The translations under genes and the position numbers were made by a program. From Phytophthora colocasiae (taxonomy: Eukaryota > Oomycota > Peronosporomycetes > Peronosporales > Peronosporaceae): 64,000 nucleotides of DNA. Numbering within the stretch: the first letter of the stretch is position 1; every line of letters starts with the position of its first letter. Below the pieces are notes generated by a model. That model saw only the letters and a list, made by a program, of their open reading frames with translations, did no database searches and had not been told where the DNA came from. Shown piece by piece: positions 19,395-30,400 of the stretch. The stretch covers positions 372,001 through 436,000 of the forward strand of contig JAGKQI010000046.1 in NCBI GenBank assembly GCA_018806915.1. The letters are read 5' to 3'.

Positions 19395-20384
19395 TCATTG
19401 GCGACCCGAAGCAGTGTCCCCTCCGGTCGTGGCTGCGGCCTTCTCCTGGACGGAGAGTCGAGAGAGAAGTAGCTTCGTAGGGCAGTTAGCCACTCGGTGG
19501 TCAGGACTATCGCACAGGAAACAGGTACGCTTATAACCGTTCTGGGTACGGTTCGCAGACTGTTGGCTAGAACGGTTCGATTGACTTTGCCCGCGGGGCT
19601 GCTCGCATTCCACGTAGACATGTCCCTTTGTCTGACAATTCGAGCAGACAGCATTACCACGACGGCAACTAAGCCGGTTGCATCCCAGAGTGTGGCAGCG
19701 ACCACACACGACCTGGCCTTCCTGGGTATGCATGTCGGGGCCCTGGCGGATTCCTCTAACAGGGGTCTCAGGCGCCACCGCCGCCACGGTCGTCGAAGCG
19801 TGCCCAAACGCAGGGTCTTCGTAATGTGCCACTGCAATCGTCGGAGTAGCGTTCTGAGGAACGCTTGTCTGAGCGTACTGCTGCTGCTGCTGCTGCGCCA
19901 ACATGTGCTGCGTCTGTTGCATTAGCGTGAGCATTTGTTGCATCATAGCGTTCTCAGAGCTCTTCGACTGTGGGGTGTCTTCAAAGTCCGCGTCATTTTT
20001 CACGGGAATGTGCATATTCTTGTAGAGCAGAACCGTTACCGCTTGCGGAATCGAGTCAACCATAGCGTTCGATAGCGTAGCCTTCCATTCGCGATTGCGC
20101 AGACCCGACAAGAAATATTGATACCTCATATCAGAGTCGTAACACCGAGCGTCGTCGCACAGCCTCGAAATTAAGTCCCCCCAGACCTCGGCGGACATTC
20201 CACGCGACCGCGTCGTCTTCTTGAGCAGCTCGATTCGTTGCTGGGGAGTTTGACAGATGAACTGGTTGTAGAACCGGGTTTTTAAAGTATCAAAATCGTC
20301 AATGCGCGAATGCACCCACCACTGTTCTCCTGTCTTGCCCTTCAAACATTCACGGAACGCACTCAGCCGAAGCGTGTCATCCAA
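19395..20384 (-). CDS. Element D gag, capsid and double zinc knuckle
   Basis: A retrotransposon gag domain begins at once (LRLSAFRECLKGKTGEQWW, then TRFYNQFICQTPQQRIELL), followed by a Gln-rich stretch with a CAG/CTG run near 19880. Then come a Cys-rich segment, a knuckle CSNCQTKGHVYVEC, and a second, CFLCDSPDHRVANC. This is a clear nucleocapsid. It is in the same frame as the 20409-21251 segment across a TAA at 20409. Gag would assemble the particle and bind element RNA. Confidence 0.85.
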   Translation of the reverse strand: MDDTLRLSAFRECLKGKTGEQWWVHSRIDDFDTLKTRFYNQFICQTPQQRIELLKKTTRSRGMSAEVWGDLISRLCDDARCYDSDMRYQYFLSGLRNREWKATLSNAMVDSIPQAVTVLLYKNMHIPVKNDADFEDTPQSKSSENAMMQQMLTLMQQTQHMLAQQQQQQYAQTSVPQNATPTIAVAHYEDPAFGHASTTVAAVAPETPVRGIRQGPDMHTQEGQVVCGRCHTLGCNRLSCRRGNAVCSNCQTKGHVYVECEQPRGQSQSNRSSQQSANRTQNGYKRTCFLCDSPDHRVANCPTKLLLSRLSVQEKAAATTGGDTASGRQ

Positions 20385-20408
20385 ACCCTCTGTGGCACGC
20401 TCGAACGC

Positions 20409-21251
20409 TTACCAAAAGCTTCCCGCTCGCTCTGCCGTAGAATCATCCGAGTAGAACGGTTGTAGCATCCTTATAGCGTTCCGGATACTAGTTAGCATCC
20501 CCAACGGCGCTTGTTGTGGTCGTCCCGCGGGCATGGGGTGCTCATATCGAGGTGAAGCTTGTTCATAAGCGTTCCTAGTCCAACTCCCGCGTTGCGACGC
20601 GGAGATGGGAACGCTTCCTGGTCCGAACGGTTGGGTTGGGTACGGCGTAGCGGCGCTCGTCACTGTAGGCTGAGGCCTGGGTCGTTCTCCACTGACATGA
20701 CTCCGTAGCATCGGCGCCTCTTCTCGACGTAGTTGTCCAACCGACGAGGCAGCGGAGGCCCCAGGAGGCAAACCGGCCGACTGCGTTTGCGTCACAGGGA
20801 ACGGTTGCGAGACCATTAAGAACGGTTGCGGATCCACGGCTGGATAATGCCGCGGTAGCGTTCTCGGAACGCTAGTTGACACGGGAGTCTGGACGGCATA
20901 AGCGGGGGTCGTCATATACGAAGCTGGCGGCGTCCGAACGTGAGTCGAAAATAAGCCCTTCAGCCCGTAGTCCGCCGGACTGGAAAGGTCCCTTATAGTA
21001 ACATTGCGGTAACTCGCTATAGCCCCTCTCGTTTGAGGCGTTCTCGTCGAGTGCGGAGCGTTCTCCACATACTCACTCGTTCCAGTCCAGGCCGGGATGG
21101 ATGGTCGGAACGCTCTTCCAGGGAACGCTTGCGTCGGGGGATTAGCGTACCCCTGGGTCCATGGGACTGGAACGGTCTGCTCCTCTCTTGGGGCGGCCCA
21201 CGTCAGAGGAGGTCTCGAAACAGTCTGCTCCGAGGGCAGATATCCCATCAT
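20409..21251 (-). CDS. Element D gag, Pro/Ser/Thr-rich N-terminal region
   Basis: About 280 residues rich in Pro, Thr, Ser and Gln without a recognisable fold, ending AERAGSFW just before an in-frame TAA and the capsid segment. Upstream it is joined by a frameshift near 21250 to the 21248-21754 frame. GGAACG and CGTTCC words are dense; a 22-base perfect palindrome of this word type lies at about 21354-21375 in the upstream segment. Confidence 0.6.
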   Translation of the reverse strand: MMGYLPSEQTVSRPPLTWAAPREEQTVPVPWTQGYANPPTQAFPGRAFRPSIPAWTGTSEYVENAPHSTRTPQTRGAIASYRNVTIRDLSSPADYGLKGLFSTHVRTPPASYMTTPAYAVQTPVSTSVPRTLPRHYPAVDPQPFLMVSQPFPVTQTQSAGLPPGASAASSVGQLRREEAPMLRSHVSGERPRPQPTVTSAATPYPTQPFGPGSVPISASQRGSWTRNAYEQASPRYEHPMPAGRPQQAPLGMLTSIRNAIRMLQPFYSDDSTAERAGSFW

Positions 21252-21754
21252 CTCGTAGTAGCTTCTTGGCGAGGGAACCGCCTACTCCCAGCAGGGCCTT
21301 CCATCATCTGCGTAGCAGGAGGCTTCATCTCGAACGGATCGTCTTGACGGGGTGGAACGCTTCGCGAAGCGTTCCCGGCTTGGGGCGTTCCAGACCTGGA
21401 CGAAGCCGTACTCGCACCTCCACTTGGGCGCCTTCGAGCCGCTTCCCCTTGGTCACCTCCGGCTCCAGCGGCCCACTGTAGCACGTTCGTCCTCACGGCG
21501 CTGAGTCCTGCCGCTGTCGTCACGTCTGGAGAGCCACTCTGTCCTTCCCTAACGCTCCTCTGGGACGTCGGTGTATTGGCACCCCAGGAACGCTCTTCAC
21601 TTCCGTTCCCGGCTCCAGCGGGGAACGCTTGACTCGCCTCTCCTGGCTCTAGCGACTCCATCTTCACTTCAGCGATGTAGTCCTCCTTGAGTTTTTCTTC
21701 TTCCTTGTAGAGCCTAGATCCCACCCAGGGGATATACTCCAAAATATAGCGCAC
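21248..21754 (-). CDS. Element D gag, extreme N-terminal region
   Basis: Up to 168 residues starting near the 5' LTR of element D, with a helical Lys/Glu start (SRLYKEEEKLKEDYI) and a Gly/Ser/Ala/Pro tail. It overlaps the next gag frame by four bases through a frameshift. The exact start is uncertain because several codons near 21754 could serve. About 180 bases of leader separate it from the primer-binding site at 21934. Confidence 0.5.
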   Translation of the reverse strand: MRYILEYIPWVGSRLYKEEEKLKEDYIAEVKMESLEPGEASQAFPAGAGNGSEERSWGANTPTSQRSVREGQSGSPDVTTAAGLSAVRTNVLQWAAGAGGDQGEAARRRPSGGASTASSRSGTPQAGNASRSVPPRQDDPFEMKPPATQMMEGPAGSRRFPRQEATTR

Positions 21755-21909
21755 AGCACTTGGTTGTTAGTAGCCTCTGCTACCGTTCCTTGAGACCAGT
21801 CTCCTCTGAGAGTCCTCGTTCGTCCGTAACCCGGCGGAACCGTTCCGCACCCTCTTTTCTAGTACACCTTCGGACTCTCCCTTGCCCCAATAGAGACCTT
21901 CTCCAGCAA

Positions 21910-21934
21910 ACAGGTACCCTGCTTCTCCACCAAA
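21910..21934 (-). promoter_or_regulatory. Primer-binding-site region of element D
   Basis: On the minus strand, directly after the LTR end GTGACA, the sequence reads TTTGGTGGAGAAGCAGGG. TGG shortly after the LTR end is the usual start of a tRNA-complementary primer-binding site. The tRNA species was not identified. Confidence 0.55.
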
Positions 21935-22152
21935 TGTCACGCACCTCCCTTGTCGGGGTCGGTACCTGTGGCTGTTAATGAGTACGGCCCTGAGTGGGTC
22001 TAGAAGTAGAGGAAAGAAGAGAAGTGTAAGTCCTTGAGTAAATGTAATTCACGTAGATTCTTGTTCTTGTTCTTCACTTGACTAGGGAAATTCGTAACTA
22101 AATGATAAAAAAAATGAAAACGCCGTATGGTACCACGCCCTTGGGGGTGACA
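21935..22152 (-). repeat. 5' LTR of element D (218 bp)
   Basis: Bounded by TGTCAC on the left and GTGACA on the right, which are perfect inverted ends of the TG...CA type. It sits directly next to the primer-binding-site-like sequence and upstream of element D gag. The partner LTR was not found; it would lie beyond the truncated pol. No convincing target-site duplication could be checked. Confidence 0.7.
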
Positions 22153-22436
22153 CCTCACCTTTCGCACTCACCGGGCACCGTCGACATGCCATCCGTCCTT
22201 GCAGTCTCCACTCCACCAGGGACTCAGTCTCACTTGCCTTCAGCTCCCTCCTCTCTTGGACCTCCACGTCGCCCCCTAGCGCCATCATTGCAGGAAGGCA
22301 CCTCCTCGTAGATCCTGTACGGGAACGGTAAGCTGACCTGATTCACCCAGTCGCCGTAGCTGCTTGGGTCTTTCTACTGATCGACCGGGGTCCAACGTCG
22401 CTGGAACGGCACTCCCAATCCCGGATACGGGACACC
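22153..22436. other. Flank between element D LTR and E1 fragment
   Basis: No gene, LTR end or repeat could be assigned. Short open frames here have no conserved motif. It may be older target sequence for both neighbours. Confidence 0.4.
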
Positions 22437-22936
22437 CAGAAGATTACTTTCTGAGAGACGTGTTGCCAAGGGTTGGCAACACGGGCAGGGTGTGCCGAAG
22501 GGAACGGCACATGGGATCCCCGCTTCCATGGACTGATCATGGAGGAGTTCACACTTACCACGTGTAGTGTAAGTGTAGTAGCGATCGCGAGCTGCAGCAA
22601 CGCGCTCGCGATACGCCAGCAGGGTGTTTGATCCCTGCTAGCGAAGAAGAAGTCTTCTTCGCTTGCTTCTCCTTGTGGAGAGCATGGTAGACGGTGACAG
22701 ATAACTTCTCTGTCGAATCGCTGGAGCAGCAGTGCTAGTAGGCACTGCTGAGGTTGTTGTTCCTGCTGCAGAAGCAGCAGGAGAGGCTTGCGCGTCCGCA
22801 GAAGCGGACGGAGGCGTGGGCGTTGGCGAGTCCATTGCGAAATGAACTCGGACTTCTTTCGGGAACTTGACGGTCTTGTCAAGTTCTGTTGATTGACGTA
22901 TCGAGACCGATACGTCGAATCTTAACGGGGGGATGG
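22437..22936 (-). pseudogene. E1: fragment of the G-family antisense ORF, internally deleted
   Basis: The start ATG (MDSPTPTPPSAS) is kept at about 22835, whereas the copy in element G has lost it. A missing T in the Ala/Pro tract shifts the frame; the G copy is broken at a different place, so the common ancestor had one open frame. About 560 bases present in G are absent here near 22615-22635, and similarity ends near 22437. The sequence is built from short inverted repeats like the rest of the G family, for example the 10-base arms around 22449-22475. Confidence 0.75.
22921..22936 (+). promoter_or_regulatory. Polypurine tract next to E1 LTR
   Basis: CTTAACGGGGGGATGG directly precedes the LTR start TGTAAC. 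A G-rich purine run at this position primes plus-strand synthesis at the 3' LTR. It shows that E1 is the 3' end of a plus-strand element and that the ORF beside it is antisense to that element. Confidence 0.65.
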
Positions 22937-23396
22937 TGTAACGGGGTTACACGTACAAGTGGTTGTACCACTTGTAACTCTAACAGTTAGGACAACTGTT
23001 AGAGGTTGGAAATGGGCCTCAGACCTTGGTGTGCTGTACACACCAAAGGATACATGGGCGAACCACATTATTGGGTGGTTCGTGTGCATTTGTGCATATT
23101 ATTGGTAGAAAGTAACGGATTTCTACCAATCACTGAGCAGAGTTTCTGCCAACCACACGTTGGCAGACCCTTTAGAAATAGATAACAAACAGTTTTAGGA
23201 GGTCCATAATTGGCTTATGCCAAATTCAATAACAGTTCTCATTTTACGGTATTTTGCAGTTTAATTTAGTTATATTTGATTTAATTATACTTATTTAAAT
23301 AAGTATACTTAAATTAAGTCTATTCTAATTGCACGCTTCCTCATACACGTAAGCGCACGTGTACGCCACCTAATAGGTCTAGGTAGACCCATTACA
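22937..23396 (+). repeat. E1: 3' LTR of a G-family element (460 bp)
   Basis: Bounded by TGTAAC at 22937 and ATTACA at 23396. It matches the 45321-45741 LTR in opposite orientation across its length, with indels. It contains back-to-back hairpins such as CTCTAACAGTT with its complement. It is inserted into the protease fragment F. Confidence 0.8.
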
Positions 23397-23713
23397 GATA
23401 CCTCCACGTTATGACAGGTTTGTGTATGGATCTTAGTCTTCCTCAGGAGCCGTATCTTAGCCATTCGTTCACGCTTCTCTCGCGACCCAATTCCAGTGAA
23501 AGGCACGACCTTCTTTACGTCGTTCTCGTACCATTTCAGCTCGCTGGAGACAAAATCTATCTTCACTCGATGGTCTACATCCAGTCCTCTCCAACCAAGA
23601 AATCTTCGGTATCACTGTCTACAATAAGGGCATCCACTGTCATACTCTGCGAATACTGTGTCCAAAGAACGAAACGATAGACTCCGATCACCCGTACTGC
23701 TGCTCCACTAAAG
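23397..23713 (-). pseudogene. Fragment F: protease region of another gypsy element
   Basis: Two minus-strand frames give AAVRVIGVYRFVLW, DALIVDSDTEDFLVGEDWM and KIDFVSSELKWYENDVKKVV, the pattern of a retroviral-type protease C-terminal part. It is unlike the proteases of A, D and G. It is cut on the left by the E1 LTR and on the right by the element B LTR, so both inserted into it. Nothing else of this element was seen. Confidence 0.6.
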
Positions 23714-24783
23714 TGCGGCGAAGTGGGTGAACACTTTGTGTATAGTGCGTGACCAGGTGGATTCTGGAATAAAACGTCCAGATGCCAAGTGGGGTCAGTC
23801 TCAACCTTCCGGGATCCTATGGGTATCCGGAAGGGCAGAGTTGGCGTGTGACCTTGTGGTATCCTGTTGGGTGTCGTTTGTCTTCGTGTATCCGGTGTAG
23901 TCACCAATGAGTTACTTCTGGATGCCGATCAGGTCCAGATGTACAAATGCCAGGTACTTTCCAGATGCAGTCGTCTGGAATCGGTGAAAGACTATTAGCA
24001 AAGTCTTCCCCTAGCGGTTAACCAATACGATTCAGAGAGTTAATATGCAAATATACAGCCGCTCTTATTCTTTGTGGCCCTTGAGCGGTGGGCACTCCAG
24101 ATGCCAGTCGACGGAGTCTGATTCCGGAACACTGGCTCGGTTCCGGGACTCTTACAAGCGCACCACTTCCGGATAACCACTTGGTTTCCGGAAGACAATA
24201 ATCAAATGGAATCCGGAATCACTAGAAAGTAATCCGGATAACCCTCAATATACAATCCTATCACACAGTAGTTAATTCAATACAGTTCCAAGGGGCTAAC
24301 TACTAACAACCTCCCAAAAACGCAGTTATAATATGAAATGGGTATCCGGAGTCCGGAATACCAACTGGAATATGAAATAGGAAGTTCACTTCCGGATGCG
24401 ACTTCCGGATCCCTTACCTAACTTGGTCTTGACCTTTGTGGAGAATCCCGCGTCGATGTACGGTGTCGTCGCGGCCTAACGCTGGCGGAGGTGACCTCGA
24501 GCCCTCTTCTTGAGGCTGGTCGGCGGTTCTCGGCAGTGGTGGCTTGTGGGAACCTCCCGCACACTTACTTGCGTCCTTGGTGGCAAATTGAACTCTCTGT
24601 TATTTATGTATAAGTATTTTGCTAAAGTCTCTGCTAAACATCTTGCTTTCACTATAGAAAGGGGCAGGGGGCGCGTGTCTCTGTCGCCGAAGCCCGAAGA
24701 ATTCCGGCTGGTGCCGAGCACATCCTGGTCGGTCGTCTTGGTCGGTCGGTAATCACTTGACTTAAGTATACTTGGAGCCATCA
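23714..24783 (-). repeat. 3' LTR of element B (about 1.07 kb)
   Basis: Aligns in the same orientation with 31648-32796 over its whole length, with many differences. Shared blocks include GGCGAAGTGGGTGAACAC near the left end, AACGCAGTTATAATATGAAAT in the middle and GGTGGCAAATTGAACTCTC near the right. TCCGGA words are dense. It lies 3' of the B pol and beyond the antisense ORF. Boundaries are good to a few bases on the left and about 15 bases on the right. Confidence 0.7.
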
Positions 24784-24840
24784 ACTGGATACTGGGTACA
24801 AATCAGGATTTCAACTGGATACTGGGTACAAATCAGGATT
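24781..24840. repeat. Two perfect 30-base tandem units beside the B LTR
   Basis: Unit starting TCAACTGGATACTGGGTACA occurs twice with no change. A single related copy lies at the same place beside the C LTR (about 32795-32820). A recent local duplication. Confidence 0.95.
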
Positions 24841-25559
24841 TCCCCGGATGCCAGTTCATTCCAAATGCCCATGGTGTTCAGATTCCACGTGACCTTGGCC
24901 GGCATCTGGAGATCTTTTCACAGGAAATACTTGGATACTGTATGCGCACCTGTTTTAGCTGTATCAGGACTCCAGGTGCAGTTGGTCGACTTGGTATTCC
25001 GGGTCGGACATGGATTCCGGAGATTATCGAAGGTATTCCTGGAGCGCAACGCTTACACCTTCCCAGATTCCCGTCCCAATGTTGTCAAATATCAGCCAAT
25101 CAGCTTCCAGATCAATGGATGGTCCTGGGAGGCGGCTTCCGGTCGAAAATTCAAACCCACAGCTTCACAACCGTCCCTCTCATCAAGAGTTCTCATCAGT
25201 TCAGATCTACACTTCCAGATTCCACTCGTGGTCACGTCAACGGTTTCGGTTCCAATCAATATCCAGATCAAGACTTCACTCATCCACTCACAGATCGCAG
25301 CTGGTCCGACTATCCAAGAGACACGCATCTCAGGTCGGCCCGTCCACATCCAGGTGTCACACATCCGTATTTACTATATCCAAGTTCCCGATTCCCAAAT
25401 GACGCAGTCCTTGGGTGCGAATCCATCCATCGGTTGGCTGACGTGGCTTCTTTTCTGCGTCATGTCCCCGATCGCCCGTTCCCAGCATACGACAGAACCT
25501 CGAAGAACTTTGGCTTAATTCGCGGTCATTTCACCATTTCCCAGCTTCCGACCACTCCA
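24841..25559 (+). other. Leader of the element B antisense ORF
   Basis: The plus-strand frame is open through much of this stretch, but only the last 150 bases resemble the matching place in element C (LADVASF here, LAEVASF in C). I treat it as a 5' leader or promoter region of the antisense ORF. Confidence 0.4.
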
Positions 25560-27345
25560 ATGACGACGGCAAGCGGCACTACAGCGTCGCCAGCCGCTTC
25601 TTGTGGACCCTCGGCGCCTCCCCCAGGCTACACCTCAGCAGAGGGCGACACTGGTGGTGATGGCAGCCCCGAGGAGGGTCCCTCATCTAATCTTGGCGCG
25701 ACGTCGACGATCGCAAGCAGCGTGACGACCCCAGAAGCTTCGGTAAGCGTTAAGAATTCTGGAAATGCGGCAGACGCCAGCTTCCTCTCGCCTACAGACG
25801 CTGCGGCGCATGGAATCTCGACGACCATGACACCAGCAAGCGACCCGTCCGTTCCAAGCTATCTAGAAGCTCCTCCAGTTCACGACGGTGATAACAACAT
25901 CCACCTGGTCCGTGTTCCAGCAACTCTTCGCCATCTGGAAAGTAGTGCCTATACAAGAGACGGCTACGGCGGTCTGGAAGTCCTGATGCCGGTGGAAAGT
26001 CTGACAACGCGAGAGAAAGCAGCCTTGAATGACTGTGTCGGAGACCATGTGGATCTTCGCACTCGCATTTTGACGTCCCGTGTGGCTCCTCTGGAGAGTA
26101 CAGATCTGGAGGGCCTTCTGGACAGCGTCCCAGTCCGTCGTGAAGTTGCAAGTCTCCTAACAGAATTTGGACACGAGCGACTCGCGGAACAAGTATTTGG
26201 CGGTCTCGTCGCTTCGGAAGGTCATCCAGAGAGGAGTTCGAACGCAGGCGCTCCTACAGGCAGGTGGCATGGCGCTTCAAGGTGTCGAGCAAGTCCACGC
26301 GGAGTTCGCACAGCTCAAGCGCGACTACCAGCTCGTGACCAGCCACTGGGATCAGCGACTGTTTTCAAGCGGGTATCGAGAAGGAGGCGGCGCTCCAGGA
26401 TGATCGTGATGACATCCGTCATCTCATTGAGGAACACGATCGAGATAATCGAGCCCTCCGAAAGCAGGAGAAGAACCTTTCAGTGTAGTTGGAAGACGCG
26501 AGAATCCAGATTCGGCTGCTTGAAGAGCGGCTTCGAACATCTGGATTCAGTCCCATCGACCTAATGAACTTCTTGGGAGGTGGTCAAGGTGGATCAGTGA
26601 TTAATGCCCACTGGCAACGCCTTTTTGATCTTCTGGTTCACTTCAAAGATGGATCTTCTGTCGACCCTGCTTGGCGTACCATGATCACGGTCATCGCCGC
26701 AGATGATCCAGGTCTCGTGTCGACTCCTTTCGTCTCATTGTGCCGCCCTCGGGATCCGGATGGGGAAGAGTCCAAGCAGTCGGAGCCTCCTCGGCATTTG
26801 GATCTCACTCGGATGCATACGTCCACACCATCAAACACATCATCCTCCAAGCGCAAGAGGCTGTCGGGAAGTCCAAAATACAAGAAACACCGTCGCGCTC
26901 CGGACACCATCCAGAGTCGTCCGTCGGACTGGATCAAGCACTCGTCCCACGATTGTCGCACGGACAAGTGTCTTTCCGTGCAGGCAAAGCAAGCGTTGAC
27001 GTCCCTGACTGAGTACCCGGTTACTTGGGACGACCTTCGTTTGGACCTACAATCACTCATGCAGTCTGGAGCCCAGTACCCGGACGCCCTCGAGTGGCTC
27101 AGTGACGATCGGGAAGCCCACGTCACCTTCCGTCTGGGTGCACTGGTTTAGATGCTTGTCCGGATGATATACAGAATTCTTTAGATGATGTCCACTGGAC
27201 CAAGTACGTCCCGCGTCGAATACTTCACGATGGCTGAAAGGGTTCTCGACGGCCTCCAAGATCAAGGAGTGGAACCTGAATACTGGGGTTCACACTTAAC
27301 CACTCGAAATACATCTCAATTATCGTCGTCATCCAGAATACCTTC
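25560..27345 (+). pseudogene. Antisense accessory ORF of element B, frameshifted
   Basis: The ATG at 25560 opens a Thr/Ser/Ala-rich start. The block GYGGLEVLM, REKAALND, SVPVRREVASLLTE and RLAEQVF matches the element A ORF. The frame shifts near 26200; a coiled coil follows (QALLQAGGMALQGVEQVHAE), then further shifts lead to 26489-27151 with HWQRLFDLLV and EWLSDDREAH. A last piece at 27190-27330 reads YFTMAERVLDGL and EPEYWGS, against YYQMADEVVD and EPAAWGD in A. The acidic and C-terminal parts of the A protein are absent. Function unknown; the order of conserved blocks shows it was a real protein. Confidence 0.75.
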
Positions 27346-27499
27346 TGTTGTATAAGTCCACGTTTCGAAACCCTCATCACTTCCAAAATCCATAGCAATC
27401 CAAACAATCAATAATCCAATCGTAATCAAAACAAAATTCAGTCGTAGTTGCAATCCGAAAGTTCCATCGTCCAGATATCTAAAGTCGGCATCTGGGCGA

Positions 27500-30400
27500 T
27501 TAAACTCGTGGATGGTCGTCCCCAGCTTGCATTGCCTGGAACCTCGCACGCGCCCGAGCTCCTTGATTGAATTCATACAGTAGGGCACCGCAACTAAGTT
27601 GTGACACAGGTAACCATTCGGGTTCATCATAACCCTTCCACTTGACCAAGTATTCTCGATTGCGTTTGGACGTCTGAGTGCGTTTCGACCACCGGAGATC
27701 AAGAATCCTCTCAACTTCATACTCGTCGTTTCCGGCATCCGGAGTCCAACTGTCTTCTGGAAGCAGGGCGGCATCAAAATCATCGTCATCGTCGACGTCG
27801 ATCTCCACAATGGGGGGTTTCGGGAATAGGGCACGTGACTTCAGGCGACTAATATGTACCCAAGGGTTGACACGGTACCCCGAGCCCTCGACCTTGAGCT
27901 TCACCCGGAAGTCGTCGTGCACCTCGTCGATCCGGAAGGGGCCATGCCACAGGTGGGCCAGCTTCCTGCTCAACCCAGTCTGGACTTTTGGAATGTACAG
28001 CCATATGGAGTCACCCTCTGCGAATCCGGACTTCAGACGGTCAGAAAGCTCCCTCCACTTCTGCGTCTGGATTTCGGACCGATGTCGCTTGGCCTTCTTC
28101 TGGAGATCTTCTGCAAACGCCACTGCGTAGCTGTAGTCCCGTTGCATCTTTCGTCGCCACTCATAAGCCGACTTCTCTGGAACGCTTGCGGGTTTTGGAC
28201 CCTGCATGGCCGAAATGGTATTCTGGGCATCCCAGCCATGGGCCAGGTAGAACGGGGTTTCTAGACGTGTCGCGTCGAAAGATGTGTTCATCGTCCCAGT
28301 CACTCTGTTCAGCTTCCATGATGTACGTCCGGATGCTCCGGACGACCGTCTGGACGGATCGCTCCTGCTGCCCGTTGGCTTGCGGACGGTACCGTGTCGC
28401 CCTCAGGAGGCTCCATAGTAGATTCCGGAAGCACTCGAAGACCGCGCTCATGAATCTGGGATCTTGATCGTGCCTGATCATAGAGCTTGATCCGAACCTC
28501 TGGAATACCACTTGTTCGTAGACTTCCGCGACTTCCTGGGCAGTTGTTGAACTCATCGGCTTGCACATGACGTATCCAGAAAACATATCTTGAAAAAGAA
28601 GTAGGAAAGTGTTTCCGCGAGCGGATTTTGGAAGATGCGTCACAAAGTCCATCGATACCACCTCGAACGGGCATGACGGCTCGATGTTTCCGGGTGACGG
28701 CCCAGGGTTAGGAGGTCGTCCCTTTCCGGATGCACAATCCACGCATTCCTTGACGTGTCGTTCCACGTCAGCATACATACCAGGCCAGTAGTATTCCGCG
28801 AGGAGTTTTTCATGCGTCCTCCGGATACCCTGATGGCCGCCCTGAAAATCTTCATGAGCATAATCAGCATATCGGAACGCAAGAATTCCGGAGCGACCTG
28901 AGATCGACAGTCGTCATCCGGAACAGAATGTCTCTGGAATCCGATCCACTACCTTGGCGAGAACTTCTCAAAGTCACATTTCAGGAATGCCTTGAGTTCT
29001 ACAGGTATTCATCAGCATCGTGATGTACCTTGATACGTCTCCACCTTTCAGCTTGAAGTTCGAGTGGTCCCATCGGAGGTAAGTCAGGATTTCCGGATTC
29101 CGGATGCCCCGCCTCGGTAATGACTGCCATAACTCGCGCGGCTTCAGGCAAGGGGGCGGATTCCGGACTAAGCATGGCCTGGTCATCCGGACCGTTGTCT
29201 TCCGGAGTCTGAATCCCCGGACAATCTTCATCCGGAATCCCGGACTTCATAAGCTTTTCAGGGAGTTTGGACACTAGTTCTAGATGTCTCACGTCACCTT
29301 CATCTGTGACAGCCCACGATTCGCCCAACGCAAGTGTCTTGGACGTCAAATAGTTGGCGGCCTGATTATAGTCTCGCTTGAGATGCACAAACCTGATCTT
29401 CCGCAATCCAGATTTCAGAACCTCGGCCTGCGCTAAGTGTTTCTGCAGGTGTGGCTGGTTACAGTTGATCAATCCTTGAACTTGCTGAATCACGATTCTG
29501 GAATCGCCGACAACCACTAGTTCCTCGATGTTTTTTTTTCGGATGCCATGGTCATCCCTTTCAAGAGGCCATGGTATTCCGCATCATTCACGGTGACGTC
29601 ATCCAGAACAAAGCCTCGGGCCTCCAGAATCTTCCACCCGGGTAGTTTCCAGAGTACGCACCCGCAGCTGCCTTTCCGGGTTGACGTCTTCGCAGCACCG
29701 TCGAAACTCAAGACGACACCTTCATAGTCCGACTCTAGCATCTCGATGCTCATCACGGGGGGTTTCCGGATCCGTCCCTTCATCGGGATCAAGGATTCCG
29801 AAATCTTATCCAGATGTTCTCTTGGAGTGATTCCAGCACCCAAAATAGCAGCCAGTCCATCTTCGTCCTTTTGGACCTTTCGGATGTCCAGATCCCAATG
29901 TGACAATGCGAGTCCCCAGGGTACACACCTTCCGTCCGCAGACTTTGAATTGATGACCCACTTCAAGACAGAATATCGGGAATACACTATCAGCTGGGAT
30001 TGCTCGATCAGCGTCCGGAATACCTGAAGTACCCTCAAGATGGCAATAACTTCCTTTTCCGCGATATGGTACCGGATTTCGGACTCGTTCAGGTCACGGC
30101 CGGTATATCGAACCGGGTGTAGGACTCCGTCGTATTCCTGACCCAGGACGGCACAAGCTGCCCATGCGTTCGCATGTGGGATGATAACGAAGGGTCGATT
30201 CCGGTCCGGATGCCGCAATAGGGGGGTCGAGACGATCTTGTGCTTCAGGATTCCAAAAGCTTCCTTCGCCTGGTCCAGATTCCTTCCTGCCCGAATTTGC
30301 TCGTCCGTAAGCTCGTTCAGCACCGCAGCGATGACTGGGAAGTCCTCAATGAACTTATGATAATAGTTCAGGCTTCCGAGAAAAGACTGTATCCCTTTCA

